DNA of 6,523 nt from the NCBI GenBank assembly GCA_022704985.1, contig JAKJFI010000052.1:1-6523 (forward strand), read 5' to 3'. Shown here in pieces: positions 5,874 through 6,523 of this stretch. The position numbers were made by a program, and so were the translations under genes. How positions within the stretch are numbered: the stretch's first letter is position 1; each line of letters begins with the position of its first letter. The notes beneath the pieces are model-generated. The model saw nothing but the letters and a program-made list of their open reading frames with translations. It did not search any database and was not told the DNA's origin. This stretch comes from Candidatus Omnitrophota bacterium (GTDB taxonomy: Bacteria > Ratteibacteria > UBA8468 > B48-G9 > JAFGKM01).

Positions 5874-6523
5874 TTACGGGAAAAGGGATTTTGCCAGCAG
5901 GAAAACCGCTTTTTCTACCTCCGGGGAGAGGCCTTCGGAAAATGCAGTGGTCCTGGGCTGGATGCCTATGACCGTACATTCGGCGCCTGTTTCTGACCTG
6001 ATGTGCTGTATGAGCAGGGGGAGTGAAAAGGAGTGGGTGGACGTGGTGGTTTCCCGCAGTTGTTCCGGTTCCATGACTCTCATTGCCCCGGGTTTGCCCC
6101 CGAAATCCGCGGCATCTATTACAACCACGGTCTCCGGCTTGAATTTTTCAATGACGCCGAGGTAGTTTTCAACGGCATTTTCCGCATTTATTATTTTGAC
6201 ATCGCGTCTGCGTATTTCCCTTTGCAGTATCTCCGCCGCAAGGCATCCTGCGCCGTCGTCGCTCTTCATCCTGTCTCCCAGCCCTACAACCACGGTGCGT
6301 CCTTTCATTGCCACGGAGGGGACGTCCGGCAGGCGGGCGATTGAGGAAAGGCATGCCGAGGACAGGTAATCTGTCCACTGCCGGAAGCCCTCCCCTTTTT
6401 TTGCGGACAAAAGCATCAGCGTTGTATCCGGCGCTGCGGCCTTCAGGTTGGCGGCGAAGGCGGCAATGTCAAATCCCGCGTGAGAGACTATGTCAATCTT
6501 GTTAAGAAGGCATATCTTCGATA
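5874..6523 (-). CDS. HypB GTPase C-terminus fused to HycI-type hydrogenase endopeptidase (5'-partial)
   Basis: The gene enters from the right edge; 215 residues are visible from the first whole codon at 6521. Residues 1-60 match the end of HypB, the GTPase that helps insert nickel into [NiFe]-hydrogenase: CLLNKID (4-10) is the G4 base-recognition motif and SAKKGEGFRQW is the G5 region, with the usual spacing. Without a stop, residues 72-215 then form a complete M52 hydrogenase maturation protease, which removes the C-terminal peptide of the large subunit after nickel insertion. It has VVVGLGDRMKSDDGAG (77-92), IDAADFG (135-141), STH (161-163) and GIQP. Asp89, Asp136 and His163 correspond to the nickel-binding Asp16, Asp62 and His90 of E. 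coli HycI. The usual GxGN reads GLGD, an odd change. The internal ATG at 6308 lacks a ribosome binding site, supporting one polypeptide. The HypB metal-binding N-terminus lies outside the window. Confidence 0.88.
   Translation of the reverse strand, partial: SKICLLNKIDIVSHAGFDIAAFAANLKAAAPDTTLMLLSAKKGEGFRQWTDYLSSACLSSIARLPDVPSVAMKGRTVVVGLGDRMKSDDGAGCLAAEILQREIRRRDVKIINAENAVENYLGVIEKFKPETVVVIDAADFGGKPGAMRVMEPEQLRETTTSTHSFSLPLLIQHIRSETGAECTVIGIQPRTTAFSEGLSPEVEKAVFLLAKSLFP

Noticed and set aside
5874..6308. Protease as a separate gene starting at the ATG at 6308
   Set aside because: No Shine-Dalgarno sequence precedes that ATG, and the HypB frame runs into it with no stop, so a fusion is the simpler reading.
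1..6523. CRISPR array, tRNA, rRNA, insertion sequence with terminal repeats
   Set aside because: No regularly spaced repeats, no cloverleaf-like or rRNA-like segment, and no transposase motifs were seen on either strand.

Overview
The window reads as a piece of a mid-GC bacterial chromosome from an anaerobe or facultative anaerobe that makes [NiFe] hydrogenase. All confident genes lie on the minus strand. Both good promoters are sigma70-type and starts carry Shine-Dalgarno sequences, so it is bacterial. The spacer at 5646-5873 holds two kinds of short GC-rich palindromic repeat of the sort common in genomes of uncultured environmental bacteria. The species cannot be named from this sequence.

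Layout, in transcription order (right to left). (1) 6523-5874: the 3' part of a hydrogenase-maturation gene. It encodes the C-terminal end of a HypB-type GTPase joined in frame to a complete HycI-type [NiFe]-hydrogenase endopeptidase. (2) 5873-5646: a spacer with two dispersed repeats, a strong promoter (TTGACA-17-TATCAT) and a palindrome in the leader. (3) 5645-1318: two genes overlapping by ATGA, an AAA/DUF4143 ATPase followed by a single-chain restriction-modification enzyme of 1021 residues (PD-(D/E)XK nuclease, N6-adenine methyltransferase, target-recognition region). (4) 1325-704: a consensus promoter with two 15-bp palindromes, then a MazE-like antitoxin and a MazF toxin 3 nt apart. (5) 703-206: a third gene downstream of mazF. 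Its product carries almost the same 25-residue tail as the MazE antitoxin, behind a different N-terminus. (6) 205-1: no assignable gene.

Regions 3-5 look like a compact defence or stability island placed downstream of a hydrogenase maturation locus. The RM enzyme and ATPase are probably made together by translational coupling. The toxin-antitoxin genes have their own promoter, whose -35 box contains the stop codon of the RM gene. Points worth a second look are the HypB-HycI fusion, the tail-sharing third gene of the mazEF cluster, the paired palindromes on the mazEF promoter, the AT-rich block inside the RM specificity region, and the ATPase-RM coupling.
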